A stretch of DNA of 64,000 nucleotides from Acinetobacter kanungonis (GTDB lineage Bacteria; Pseudomonadota; Gammaproteobacteria; Pseudomonadales; Moraxellaceae), in contig NZ_JAACKC010000004.1 in assembly GCF_009939195.1 (NCBI RefSeq), positions 496,594-560,593 of the forward strand. The letters run 5' to 3'. Below are positions 30,679 through 39,615 of the stretch, piece by piece. The notes under the pieces are model-generated. The model was not told the origin of the DNA, ran no database searches, and saw nothing but the letters and a program-made list of their open reading frames with translations. The position numbers and the translations under genes were made by a program. Every line of letters begins with the position of its first letter. Within the stretch, counting starts at the first letter, position 1.

Positions 30679-31422
30679 ATGTTAAATAAACTCATGTCGA
30701 GCTTAGGTCTACAAGGCATTCAGGTGGACACCCGCATTCACAACAGCCAATTAGAAGCAGGGCAAGTGCTGAATGGTGAAGTGATTTTTAAAGGTGCGGC
30801 TTCGAACAAACACATCAATGGTATCTACTTAAAGTTAATGACCACGGCGGAAGTAGAATCGAATGACTCGGAATACAATACCAATTTGAGCATTGCCGAA
30901 TGGCATATTAGTGGTGCGTTTGAATTACTTGCCAACCAAACGCATAGCTTCCCGTTTTCAATTCAATTGCCTTTTGAAACGCCATTGACTGACTTAGCCT
31001 GCCGAATGAATAAAACCCGTGTTTGGTTACATACTCATTTAGATGTTGATTGGGGACTGGACGCGACCGATAAAGACTACCTACAGATTAGCCCGACACC
31101 GACCATGTACACCTTTATTCAAGCCATGCAACAATGCGGTTTACACTTGGTCACGGCTGATGTGGAAAAGGGTCAACTACGCGGCAACGGCTTTTACTCT
31201 ACCCTTGGTTGCTACCAAGAATTGGAGTTTAAACCTGCACAGTTGTTTAGTGGTATCAATGAAGTTGAAGTCTCCTTTGTGGCGGAGCAACATCAAACCC
31301 ATGTGCTGTTAGAAGTAGATCGTAAATTTCGAGGAGACGGCTTTAAAAGTTTCACCATTCCGCATCAACATGCCAATCCTGCAGTTCTCGCCAATCAAAT
31401 CCGCAGAACACTCGGCATTTAA
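30679..31422 (+). CDS. Spo0M-like (arrestin-fold) protein
   Basis: 247 residues matching the SpoOM family. Text includes VDTRIHNSQLEAGQVLNGEVIFKGAASNKHINGIYLKLMT, LLANQTHSFPFSIQLPFETP, TRVWLHTHLDVDWGLDATDKDYLQI and, near the end, LEVDRKFRGDGFKSFTIPH. Spo0M controls sporulation onset in Bacillus and adopts an arrestin-like fold; non-sporulating proteobacteria also carry it. There is no signal peptide, so it is probably cytoplasmic. The role here is unknown. Confidence 0.85.
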   Translation: MLNKLMSSLGLQGIQVDTRIHNSQLEAGQVLNGEVIFKGAASNKHINGIYLKLMTTAEVESNDSEYNTNLSIAEWHISGAFELLANQTHSFPFSIQLPFETPLTDLACRMNKTRVWLHTHLDVDWGLDATDKDYLQISPTPTMYTFIQAMQQCGLHLVTADVEKGQLRGNGFYSTLGCYQELEFKPAQLFSGINEVEVSFVAEQHQTHVLLEVDRKFRGDGFKSFTIPHQHANPAVLANQIRRTLGI

Positions 31423-31432
31423 AAAGACATAA

Positions 31433-31477
31433 CCCCACTTTGCTATGTACGGATTTTCGCTGTACTGAAAAGTGGGG
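31433..31477. repeat. Inverted repeat between convergent spo0M-like and HAD genes
   Basis: Perfect 9-bp arms CCCCACTTT / AAAGTGGGG around 27 nt that also contains GTAC...GTAC. No T-run follows on either side. It may still end transcription or block antisense readthrough. Confidence 0.5.
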
Positions 31478-31500
31478 CTACGCAATCAATCACTGCAAAA

Positions 31501-33002
<1,502 letters not shown>

Positions 33003-33015
33003 AAGGATATGCTCA

Positions 33016-33052
33016 CCCCGCAATGACCAAGTGACATTGCGGGGTTATTTTT
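33016..33052. terminator. Terminator after thiD
   Basis: Stem CCCCGCAATG / CATTGCGGGG with a 9-nt loop and TTATTTTTATT. The tail touches the stop codon of the convergent NERD gene at 33051. Confidence 0.88.
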
Positions 33053-33704
33053 ATTCACTGCGATACGTCTTTAAATTCTCGACATGCTGACGATTGGTTT
33101 TCCACGACTTTTCCAGCACTTCTTTTTCAATGCGCAATTGAATCCGTTTTAACTTCATTGGCGGAATAACAGGATCAGTAAAGCTCTTTATGTAATCTGT
33201 CCAAGCAGCGCCTCGAAACACATTCTGAGGCATCTGAGTTTTAAACTCACAATCGGGCATAAATACCACCACGGAATGAATCAGTGCTGGGTCGACAATA
33301 TCCGCCAAAATTGCTTCTAAAACTTTCTGATGCTTATAATTTTGATGCAATGGATTTTGAAATTTAAAACTCTTTTTATAAATTTTTTGTGTCCACATTT
33401 TTTGACGTTCACCACCAAAAATCCAACCTTTGTAGTTTTTGGTTTCAATCACAAATACTCCGAATGGGCTCAATAAAATGTGATCAATTTGCGTGGTCTG
33501 GTTCTGCTCGTCAGGCAAAGTACAATCATTCAATAAAATATAATGGTTTTTATCTAGATACAGTTTGACATGCGCACTCACTGCAAACTCACCCATTTTC
33601 CCTTTTAAAAAGGGTTTGAATGCTTTGAATAGAGCAACGGCAATAAACAGTAAGAGGATCCACCCGAATGTGGACAATAGCGGTGCGAAAATCTGTGCAA
33701 TCAT
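33051..33704 (-). CDS. Membrane-anchored NERD-domain protein
   Basis: 217 residues. A single N-terminal membrane helix (about 10-30) is followed by a nuclease-related domain: GKMGEFAVSAHVKLYL, QTTQIDHILLSPFGVFVIETKNYKGWIFG. The D...E-x-K arrangement (DHILL..VIETK) matches the PD-(D/E)XK-like core of NERD. No helicase or zinc-finger domain follows, unlike longer family members. Function is unknown; NERD proteins are suspected nucleases. It sits between thiD and ogt with no clear functional partner. Confidence 0.85.
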   Translation of the reverse strand: MIAQIFAPLLSTFGWILLLFIAVALFKAFKPFLKGKMGEFAVSAHVKLYLDKNHYILLNDCTLPDEQNQTTQIDHILLSPFGVFVIETKNYKGWIFGGERQKMWTQKIYKKSFKFQNPLHQNYKHQKVLEAILADIVDPALIHSVVVFMPDCEFKTQMPQNVFRGAAWTDYIKSFTDPVIPPMKLKRIQLRIEKEVLEKSWKTNRQHVENLKTYRSE

Positions 33705-33741
33705 TTTTTACTTAATATTATAAAGAATTAAGTCAACGATT

Positions 33742-34224
33742 TTATTGAAGTTGCTCAAGTTTTAAAAGGATCTGTTTATTGTCCAATCCACCCGCAAAAC
33801 CGACTAATTTACCACTCGCGCCGATCACCCGATGGCACGGCGCAATAATTGAAATCGGATTCTTGCCATTAGCAGCACCTACGGCACGAACTGCTTCGGG
33901 ATTACCTAATTGTTCCGCAATCTGCTTATAACTGCGGGTTTCACCATAAGGAATTTGCAACAACGCTTGCCAGACCTGCTTTTGAAAGTCCGTTCCATCA
34001 AAGTCCAAAGGCAAATCAAACTGCTGTCGTGTCCCAGCAAAGTATTCAGCCAATTGCTGCTGCGCTGCGCATAAAATCGGATGATCCTGTTGTTCAAGTA
34101 ATTCCGCTAAACGCACACGCTTTGGATTTTCATTTTGCCACAGTACTGCTACCAGTGCGGTTTCATTCGCAACCAGTTTCAATTGCCCCACAGGCGTGAG
34201 CATATACATAAATGAAAGTTGCAT
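33742..34224 (-). CDS. ogt: Methylated-DNA-protein-cysteine methyltransferase
   Basis: 160-residue suicide repair protein that removes alkyl groups from O6-alkylguanine. The acceptor Cys130 is in the invariant PCHRVIG motif. The DNA-binding helix region reads YGETRSYKQIAEQLGNPEAVRAVGAANGKNP, including the arginine finger. It lacks the N-terminal Ada domain, so it is the Ogt type. The MQLSFMYMLTPVG start suits the family. Confidence 0.93.
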   Translation of the reverse strand: MQLSFMYMLTPVGQLKLVANETALVAVLWQNENPKRVRLAELLEQQDHPILCAAQQQLAEYFAGTRQQFDLPLDFDGTDFQKQVWQALLQIPYGETRSYKQIAEQLGNPEAVRAVGAANGKNPISIIAPCHRVIGASGKLVGFAGGLDNKQILLKLEQLQ

Positions 34225-34265
34225 AGCTCACTCCTGTGCTGCGACATAAAGATAAAAAGAAGAAA

Positions 34266-34583
34266 TTAATTGGATGCCACTTTCATCAGCACCAACCCTG
34301 AAATAATCAGCACGGCGGCTAGCATACGCAGTGCAGATGCTGGCTCACCCAAAATAAAAATGCCCAGCAAAAAAGAGCCTACTGCTCCGATGCCCGTCCA
34401 AATGGTATAGGCTGTGCCGAGGGGCAAAGTGCGCATGGCATACGCCAACAAAGCAAAACTCAGCACCATAAAAATTAGGGTGATTACGCTCGGGACGAAA
34501 CGGGTAAAGCCTTCAGACATTTTCATGGAATATGCCCACACCACTTCGAACATGCCCGCCAACACCAATACAATCCAGGCCAT
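34266..34583 (-). CDS. gdx: SMR-family guanidinium exporter (Gdx, formerly SugE)
   Basis: 105-residue small multidrug-resistance-family protein with four membrane helices. The sequence follows SugE/Gdx: MAWIVLVLAGMFEVVWAYSMKMSEGFTRFVPSVITL with the essential Glu13, then LPLGTAYTIWTGIGAVGSFLLGI. The Gdx-type WTGIGAVGS motif separates it from EmrE. Gdx exchanges guanidinium for protons and works as a dimer. The 5' leader carries what I read as a guanidine-II riboswitch, which independently supports guanidinium as substrate. GGAGGAAGG precedes the ATG. Confidence 0.93.
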   Translation of the reverse strand: MAWIVLVLAGMFEVVWAYSMKMSEGFTRFVPSVITLIFMVLSFALLAYAMRTLPLGTAYTIWTGIGAVGSFLLGIFILGEPASALRMLAAVLIISGLVLMKVASN

Positions 34584-34599
34584 TTGCCTTCCTCCATTT

Positions 34600-34685
34600 G
34601 ATTAGAGTCAGGTCGTCCTGACGAATTTTCTTGGTGCAAACATCTTTCTTTTTGCCTCAAGGGAGGTCGTTCCTCCTAAAACTGG
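34600..34685 (-). ncRNA. Guanidine-II (mini-ykkC) riboswitch upstream of gdx
   Basis: The minus-strand leader contains two hairpins with ACGA loops, the defining feature of mini-ykkC RNAs. The proximal one is GTCAGG-ACGA-CCTGAC (34607-34622). The distal one is GGAGG-AACGA-CCTCC (34662-34676). They are separated by 39 nt, and the ribosome site of gdx follows the proximal stem. The distal stem has a 5-nt loop rather than a strict tetraloop. A perfect -10 box (TATAAT) ends about 15 nt upstream of the distal hairpin, so the RNA starts right at the aptamer. In this class guanidine binding exposes the ribosome site and turns translation on. Confidence 0.88.
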
Positions 34686-34690
34686 ACTGT

Positions 34691-34696
34691 ATTATA
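34691..34696 (-). promoter_or_regulatory. -10 box of the gdx promoter
   Basis: Perfect TATAAT on the minus strand in the context TTTGCATATAAT. No good -35 box is visible at 17 nt. Transcription would begin near 34684, just before the first riboswitch hairpin. Confidence 0.65.
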
Positions 34697-34756
34697 TGCA
34701 AATTCGCATCAAAATAGCGCAAATACACATTTTCAAATCTGATTTATCTCCTCCAT

Positions 34757-34812
34757 AAAAAAGACTGAGTTGATCCCGAATCTATATCACTAGATACAAA
34801 ACCAACCCAGTC
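34757..34812 (-). terminator. Terminator of the copper-resistance operon
   Basis: On the minus strand GACTGGGTTG pairs with CAACTCAGTC (one mismatch), enclosing a second small stem (ATCTA / TAGAT), followed by TTTTTT. Confidence 0.75.
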
Positions 34813-34844
34813 CATTTAACTAAGATTAAAGCTCTAGATCCTAA

Positions 34845-35738
34845 TTAAAATTTAAAGCGAATCCCCGCACCATATAGCCAGCCTTGTTCAGAATCAGTGC
34901 GCTGCTGCCAAGTGGTTTCCTGATTACCCTTTTGGTATTCATAAGACACATCAATAAACGGCATGATCTGCTTGCTGATTTCATAGCGGGTTTCCAGCCC
35001 CGTCGCAATGCGGCTCAGCCCTGTTTTTTGGGCATATTTCGAGTCATCACTAAAAACCACATCCATATCCAGATAAGGTTTGAGAATCAGTTTTTGCGTC
35101 AATAATAAGTCTCGCTCAGTTTCCAAGCTAAAACGCCATTGCTGATCTTGACCTGCATATAGATAGGCATCCGTTTCAAAGAAATACGGCGCCATACCAT
35201 GTAAGCCGACAACGGCATCCAGTTGATTTTCATCCAACTGACGGTTCGGATCATTACGGTACTGAATCCCCGCCTGCGCATCCCAAAAGTCTGAAATCAT
35301 GCGGCTATAGAGCACCTTAGCTTCGGTCTCGGCACGATGCGATTCGGCTTTGTCACTATGCAGTTTGATAAACAGCTTGTTTTCATCTGTGCCGATACGG
35401 GTTTCCAGTTCGGATTTTAAAGTACCCTCACCGTCTTCATTCCATAACCAGCGACTTTCTAGCGTAGTCGATTGATAAATCTGTCCACCATGCTCTTTGG
35501 CATGCGAACTGTGGTCAACATCTTCAATCACAGCAGATGACATCACCATAGACTGATGCTGCATCTGACCGTGTTCCATCCCTACATCCATCGTAGGCAT
35601 TGCCATACTTTCAGTCGGCATCGACATTGCAGCATGATCATGATGATGAGATGTCGCATGCTCGGTTTCAGCCCAAGTCATTGAACTGAGCAGCAAGAGT
35701 GATGAGCTGATCGCCGTTAAAGTAAATTTAGTGCGCAT
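34845..35738 (-). CDS. copB: Copper resistance outer-membrane protein CopB
   Basis: 297 residues. A signal peptide (MRTKFTLTAISSSLLLLSSMTWA) is followed by a Met/His-rich copper-binding segment (about 25-80: HHHDHAAMSMP, MEHGQMQHQSM) and then a beta-barrel domain. The barrel text is typical of PcoB/CopB: LFIKLHSDKAESHRAETEAKVLYSRMISDFWDAQAGIQY, RYEISKQIMPFIDVSYEYQ and a terminal WLYGAGIRFKF. The ATG at 35738 has AAGGAG at good spacing and overlaps the last codons of copA by 11 nt, showing translational coupling. It likely passes copper across the outer membrane. Confidence 0.92.
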   Translation of the reverse strand: MRTKFTLTAISSSLLLLSSMTWAETEHATSHHHDHAAMSMPTESMAMPTMDVGMEHGQMQHQSMVMSSAVIEDVDHSSHAKEHGGQIYQSTTLESRWLWNEDGEGTLKSELETRIGTDENKLFIKLHSDKAESHRAETEAKVLYSRMISDFWDAQAGIQYRNDPNRQLDENQLDAVVGLHGMAPYFFETDAYLYAGQDQQWRFSLETERDLLLTQKLILKPYLDMDVVFSDDSKYAQKTGLSRIATGLETRYEISKQIMPFIDVSYEYQKGNQETTWQQRTDSEQGWLYGAGIRFKF

Positions 35739-37569
35739 GTTCAACTCCTTGCTTTGATGGCTGTGTCGCTTGCGTGTTGGCTCCTTGGGCTTGTTGCTTA
35801 TCAACTGTTGCGACCACCAACTTACTCATCATGCCCGCAGACATGTGATACAGCAGATGACAGTGAATGGCCCATTCACCCAACTCATCGGCAGTCAGTA
35901 ATGCGGTCACGGTTTTGCCTGGTGGGACAATCAAGGTGTGCTTATTTGGTATATTGGCTGGGCTTTGCCCATTTTCCAGTTGCATAAACATGCCATGTAA
36001 ATGCATTGGGTGCGCCATCATGCTGTTATTAATAAATTTCAGGCGGACACGCTCACCATATTTCACTTGTAAGGGCTGCATGTCGGTAAATTTCTTGCCA
36101 TTGATGGTCCAGATATAACGCTCCATAGTTCCACCCAAGCGGATTTCCAATTCGCGCTCGGCAGGTCGGGTGTCTTTTTGTGGCTCCAAAGAAACTAAAT
36201 CCGAGTATTGCAAGGCTTTTTGCCCTTGTGGTGTTGCTGCATTCGCCCAACCTCGCACTGGAGTATTCGTTGTAGGACTAGCTGTTGTCACTTGGTGCTG
36301 TGCGTGGGACTGGTTTTCTGATGATGCAGAACTCATATTCGAATGATCCATGCTTTGCATCTTTGCATGAGTCATTTGTGAGTGATCCATACCCTGCATG
36401 CCTGCATGATTCATTTGTGAATGATCCATACCCTTCATCTCTGTATGATTCATTGTGGAATGATCCATACCCTGCATGCCTGCATGATCTGAACCATGTC
36501 CCATATCTTCCATGGTCAAGAGTGCACGCGGTCTCGCAGTAGGTATCGTAATCGGAGTTTGAGCACTGCCTTCAGGCTGTAAAGTGCCAATTGCAAAACC
36601 TGTACGGTCTATCGATTCGGCTTCAATCTGATATTTCGTTTGTTTCGGCTCTACGATGACGTCATAGGTTTCGGCAGTACCAATACGGAATTCATCTACA
36701 GCGACTGGTTTGACAGGCTGTCCATCGGCACTGACCACGGTCATTTTTAAGTTAGGTATACGGACATCATAAAATGACATCGCGGAAGCATTGATAAAAC
36801 GCAAACGCACTTTTTCATTCGGCTGGAATGTACCAGTCCAGTTTTGTTCAGGCGTTTTGCCGTTCACCAAAAAGGTATAACCCGTGACATCGGACAAATC
36901 TGTCTTGAGCATGCGCATCTGGTTCCACATGGAACGGTCTTGCCAAGTACTTTTTACGCCTTCACGCTGTGTTTGCTTGAACACATCTGCCAGAGTTTCA
37001 CGCTGATTCTGGTAATACTCTGCCGATTTTTTCAGATTTTTCATGATCTGATCACTGCTCGACTCATGAAAGTCGGACAGCATCACCACATAATCATGTT
37101 GCGCTTGCTCGTGTTGAGCTACAGGTTGTTTGCCTTTGGGATAAATCACTAAGGCACCATAAAGACCATCCTGTTCCTGGCCTTTGGAATGCGCGTGATA
37201 CCAGTAAGTGCCATTTTGACGAACTTTAAAACGGTAGACAAAATCAGCATTTGGTTTAATGCCTTTAAAACCGTTAAATCCGGGCACACCATCCATTAAA
37301 CCTGGCAGTAATAAACCATGCCAATGCAATGAAGAGTCCTGATTTTTTAGATTGTTATGTACATGAATAACCGCTTCATCACCCTCTTCAAATTCCAGTA
37401 ATGGGGCTGGAAATTTTCCGTTCACGGTAATTCGTTTTAACGGTTTCCCCGTAACATTGACCATCCCTTCATCAATGGTCAAATGATATTCTTTGACTGC
37501 GGCAAGTGCCCATGAAGATGAGAATACACATAGCCCAAGCATGAGGCTTTGTCGAAATATAATAGACAT
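35728..37569 (-). CDS. copA: Periplasmic multicopper oxidase CopA
   Basis: 613-residue copper-resistance oxidase. A signal peptide ends at about residue 24 (SSSWALA). Type 1, 2 and 3 copper ligands are seen in HWHGLLLPG, YWYHAHSKGQ, HPMHLHGMF and the C-terminal HCHLLYHMSAGM. Between domains, about residues 356-415, is an array of MDHSxM motifs with 13-residue period, encoded by a 39-bp tandem repeat (36341-36494). These Met/His motifs bind Cu(I) in PcoA/CopA. It is second in the copL-like/copA/copB operon. Confidence 0.95.
   Translation of the reverse strand: MSIIFRQSLMLGLCVFSSSWALAAVKEYHLTIDEGMVNVTGKPLKRITVNGKFPAPLLEFEEGDEAVIHVHNNLKNQDSSLHWHGLLLPGLMDGVPGFNGFKGIKPNADFVYRFKVRQNGTYWYHAHSKGQEQDGLYGALVIYPKGKQPVAQHEQAQHDYVVMLSDFHESSSDQIMKNLKKSAEYYQNQRETLADVFKQTQREGVKSTWQDRSMWNQMRMLKTDLSDVTGYTFLVNGKTPEQNWTGTFQPNEKVRLRFINASAMSFYDVRIPNLKMTVVSADGQPVKPVAVDEFRIGTAETYDVIVEPKQTKYQIEAESIDRTGFAIGTLQPEGSAQTPITIPTARPRALLTMEDMGHGSDHAGMQGMDHSTMNHTEMKGMDHSQMNHAGMQGMDHSQMTHAKMQSMDHSNMSSASSENQSHAQHQVTTASPTTNTPVRGWANAATPQGQKALQYSDLVSLEPQKDTRPAERELEIRLGGTMERYIWTINGKKFTDMQPLQVKYGERVRLKFINNSMMAHPMHLHGMFMQLENGQSPANIPNKHTLIVPPGKTVTALLTADELGEWAIHCHLLYHMSAGMMSKLVVATVDKQQAQGANTQATQPSKQGVEHAH
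36341..36494 (-). repeat. 39-bp in-frame tandem repeat in copA
   Basis: About four units start at 36341, 36380, 36419 and 36458, each opening with GA(A/G)TGATCCAT on the plus strand. They encode the 13-residue MxxMDHSxMxHxx copper-binding unit. The units are similar but not identical. The count is a natural place for length variation between strains. Confidence 0.9.
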
Positions 37570-37618
37570 GACTTATACCTTTATTCATGAAATTAATAAA
37601 AATTTGTTTTGAATAAAG

Positions 37619-38095
37619 TTAAGCTTTGGGCGGTCGGAGAATCTCTTGCCAATAACCAATCAAGTGCTGCGCTGTATAACGGCCATGCAAATTGGTTGCT
37701 GGGTCTGATGAAAAATGAAGGAGTGGATCTGCCACTGCGGTATCCAGCCAGACGCTTAAAGTCTGACAATGCAATTGCGCACAATCAGCACATTGCTTTA
37801 CAGGCGTACTACTACTCGAATGACTATCGCAGGGCTTTTGCAGATCCATCTGTGCCAGATGTTGTTGATGCTGCATAGGCGCAGCGGCATGGCAATCGGG
37901 CTGAGCCTGAGGCACAGTTTGATGCTGCGGATGTTCTGCGACATTTTGTGCGGAAGGCTGCTGAACTGTTGATGATTGCTGTTGCAACATTTTTGCATGC
38001 ATCGGCATGCTTGATGCATAGACAAGACTACTCCACCCCATGACAAAAGCCATCAGGCAAACAAACCAAGACTGTCTGCGGAGCGTTGTGGACAC
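37619..38095 (-). CDS. Small exported Cys/His-rich copper-operon protein (CopL-like)
   Basis: 158 residues with an N-terminal signal peptide (about 1-28, FVCLMAFVMGWSSLVYASS). The mature part is rich in His, Gln, Met and Cys: MPMHAKM, PDCHAAAPMQHQQHLAQM, CADCAQLHCQ, ending YWQEILRPPKA. Position directly upstream of copA, composition and the terminal RPP motif resemble CopL/DUF2946 proteins, which affect copper-dependent expression of copAB in Xanthomonas. A role in periplasmic copper binding or sensing is inferred. The gap to copA is 49 nt, so they are probably one operon. Confidence 0.7.
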   Translation of the reverse strand: MSTTLRRQSWFVCLMAFVMGWSSLVYASSMPMHAKMLQQQSSTVQQPSAQNVAEHPQHQTVPQAQPDCHAAAPMQHQQHLAQMDLQKPCDSHSSSSTPVKQCADCAQLHCQTLSVWLDTAVADPLLHFSSDPATNLHGRYTAQHLIGYWQEILRPPKA

Positions 38096-38306
38096 CAGAT
38101 ATACCCTATATCAACAAGGTCAGTTCAGCAAAATGCATCTATACAGCATAACCAAGAAATGAGTGTTGCACAATTTTTTCTAACAAATCCCCAATTTCAT
38201 CTGACTTTCAGCCAAATCATTTTTACGATATTAATTACTTTTTAATCTGTGTGGTTTTTAATCCCTGCTGAATAAAACAACAATTTTTTCAAGCAGTAAT
38301 TGTAAT

Positions 38307-38332
38307 AAAAAGAGCACAAATGTGCTCTTTTT
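38307..38332 (-). terminator. Terminator of rpe
   Basis: Perfect stem AAAAAGAGCAC / GTGCTCTTTTT with loop AAAT. It lies 143 nt beyond the rpe stop, so the DnaA-box-like array is transcribed as part of the rpe 3' UTR. Confidence 0.85.
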
Positions 38333-38391
38333 ATACATAATAAGTCTAATCTATAAACGCTTGATGTGAAATTGTTTATTGTTTAAACGAG

Positions 38392-38470
38392 ATATCCATA
38401 AGGTTATCTACATAGATATCTACAAGCTTACCCACAAAGTTATCCACAACTCGTATAGCATTTATTCACA
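38392..38470 (+). repeat. Array of DnaA-box-like sequences with 12-bp spacing behind rpe
   Basis: Five 9-mers start at exactly 12-bp steps: ATATCCATA (38392), TTATCTACA (38404), ATATCTACA (38416), TTACCCACA (38428) and TTATCCACA (38440). A further TTATTCACA is at 38462. The 38440 copy is a perfect strong DnaA box, 38462 fits TTATNCACA, and most others differ at one or two positions. All are in the same orientation. The rest of the 379-nt gap between copL-like and rpe (38096-38474) is AT-rich with one terminator and no gene. Confidence 0.7.
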
Positions 38471-38474
38471 GGAC

Positions 38475-39161
38475 TTAAACATTCACTGAACCGACTTTTT
38501 CCAGTTCTGCACGCATTTCATCAATCACAGCTTTATAATCTGGCTTACCAAAAATCGCTGAACCAGCAACAAACATATCTGCACCCGCTTCCGCAATTTC
38601 ACGGATATTGGCAGGACCCACGCCACCATCCACTTCTAAACGGATGTCGCGACCTGAAGCATCAATAAGCTTACGTGCCTGACGCAATTTTTCCAAAGTC
38701 ATTGGAATAAACTTCTGTCCGCCAAAACCTGGGTTCACACTCATCAAAAGAATTTGATCGACTTTATCCAACACATAGTCAAGATAATGCAATGGCGTTG
38801 CAGGATTGAAAACCAGACCTGCTTTTGCACCGCCCGCTTTAATCAACTGTAAAGAACGGTCAATATGTTCCGATGCTTCTGGATGGAAGGTAATAATATC
38901 CGCACCAGCTTCCAAGAAATCCCCAATCAAACGATCTACAGGTGAAACCATTAAATGCACATCTATCGGTGCTTTAATGCCGTAGTTTTTTAATGCCTTA
39001 CAGATACCCGCACCAAAAGTTAGATTCGGGACGTAGTGATTATCCATCACATCAAAATGCACCACGTCAGCGCCCGCTTCTAATACTTTTTCAACATCTT
39101 CGCCCAGACGTGCAAAGTCAGCAGATAAAATTGAAGGTGCGATTAAATAAGGCTTAGCCAT
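38475..39161 (-). CDS. rpe: Ribulose-phosphate 3-epimerase
   Basis: 228-residue TIM-barrel enzyme of the pentose phosphate pathway. Text: [73 protein letters not shown] and [12 protein letters not shown]. Catalytic Asp residues lie in HFDVMD and EVDGG, and metal-binding His in HFD and DVHLM. It appears to be a single-gene unit on the minus strand with a long 3' UTR carrying the DnaA-box-like array. Confidence 0.96.
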   Translation of the reverse strand: MAKPYLIAPSILSADFARLGEDVEKVLEAGADVVHFDVMDNHYVPNLTFGAGICKALKNYGIKAPIDVHLMVSPVDRLIGDFLEAGADIITFHPEASEHIDRSLQLIKAGGAKAGLVFNPATPLHYLDYVLDKVDQILLMSVNPGFGGQKFIPMTLEKLRQARKLIDASGRDIRLEVDGGVGPANIREIAEAGADMFVAGSAIFGKPDYKAVIDEMRAELEKVGSVNV

Positions 39162-39318
39162 GGATCAACCTGAGAGTTCATGAATTTAATGCGGATATTA
39201 TAGCAAACTGTGACAAAGGTCTGTGACATTTCATTTTTGCAACGTTGCGTTGCAATGGACTACTGTTCAAGCGCAGCAAATTTGTTATGGTAAAGTTCCT
39301 ACATCATGGTCGAAAAAA

Positions 39319-39594
39319 ATGAAAAGCAGCTGTCAAATTGACACACTAGAATCTGCCCGTATCGCCAAGCGTTTATATAATCACTGGAAACACAAATTTG
39401 AAGTCAAAGAATCTGAGCAGCAATTTGAAATTATCATGCCAGAAGCACAGGTAAGCCTGATTCCACAGACGGAATACTTAGCCGTAAAAATCACCGCAGC
39501 CGCAGAAAAGCTAGATCATTTAGAAAAGGTGGTACTGGATCATTTAAGCCGTATGGCACAGCAGGAATTTGAAGCAGTATGGCAGCGGAGTTAA
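39319..39594 (+). CDS. DUF2218-domain protein
   Basis: 91 residues matching DUF2218 over its length: TLESARIAKRLYNHWKHKFEVKE, EIIMPEAQVSLIPQTEYLAVKITAAAEKLDHLEKVVLDHLSRMAQQEFEAVW. An upstream in-frame ATG at 39223 would add 32 residues unlike the family, so I take the ATG at 39319, although no clear ribosome site is visible. Small cytoplasmic protein of unknown function; relatives sit near iron or siderophore genes in other bacteria. The terminator overlaps its stop codon. Confidence 0.7.
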   Translation: MKSSCQIDTLESARIAKRLYNHWKHKFEVKESEQQFEIIMPEAQVSLIPQTEYLAVKITAAAEKLDHLEKVVLDHLSRMAQQEFEAVWQRS

Positions 39595-39606
39595 AACTCC
39601 GCTTTT
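39585..39606 (+). terminator. Terminator overlapping the stop codon of the DUF2218 gene
   Basis: Stem GCGGAGTT / AACTCCGC with a 2-nt centre followed by TTTT. The stop codon TAA is in the hairpin top. Confidence 0.75.
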
Positions 39607-39615
39607 CAGGCGAAC

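Noticed and set aside
36341..36494. Regular repeats resembling a CRISPR array
   Set aside because: Units are contiguous with no unique spacers and are in frame inside copA.
38096..38306. A small gene in the AT-rich stretch upstream of the copL-like gene
   Set aside because: No frame gives a convincing peptide with a ribosome site; it is best read as promoter and spacer.
38392..38470. The DnaA-like array as the chromosomal origin
   Set aside because: No dnaA, dnaN, gyrB or rpmH gene is nearby, so an oriC call is not supported.
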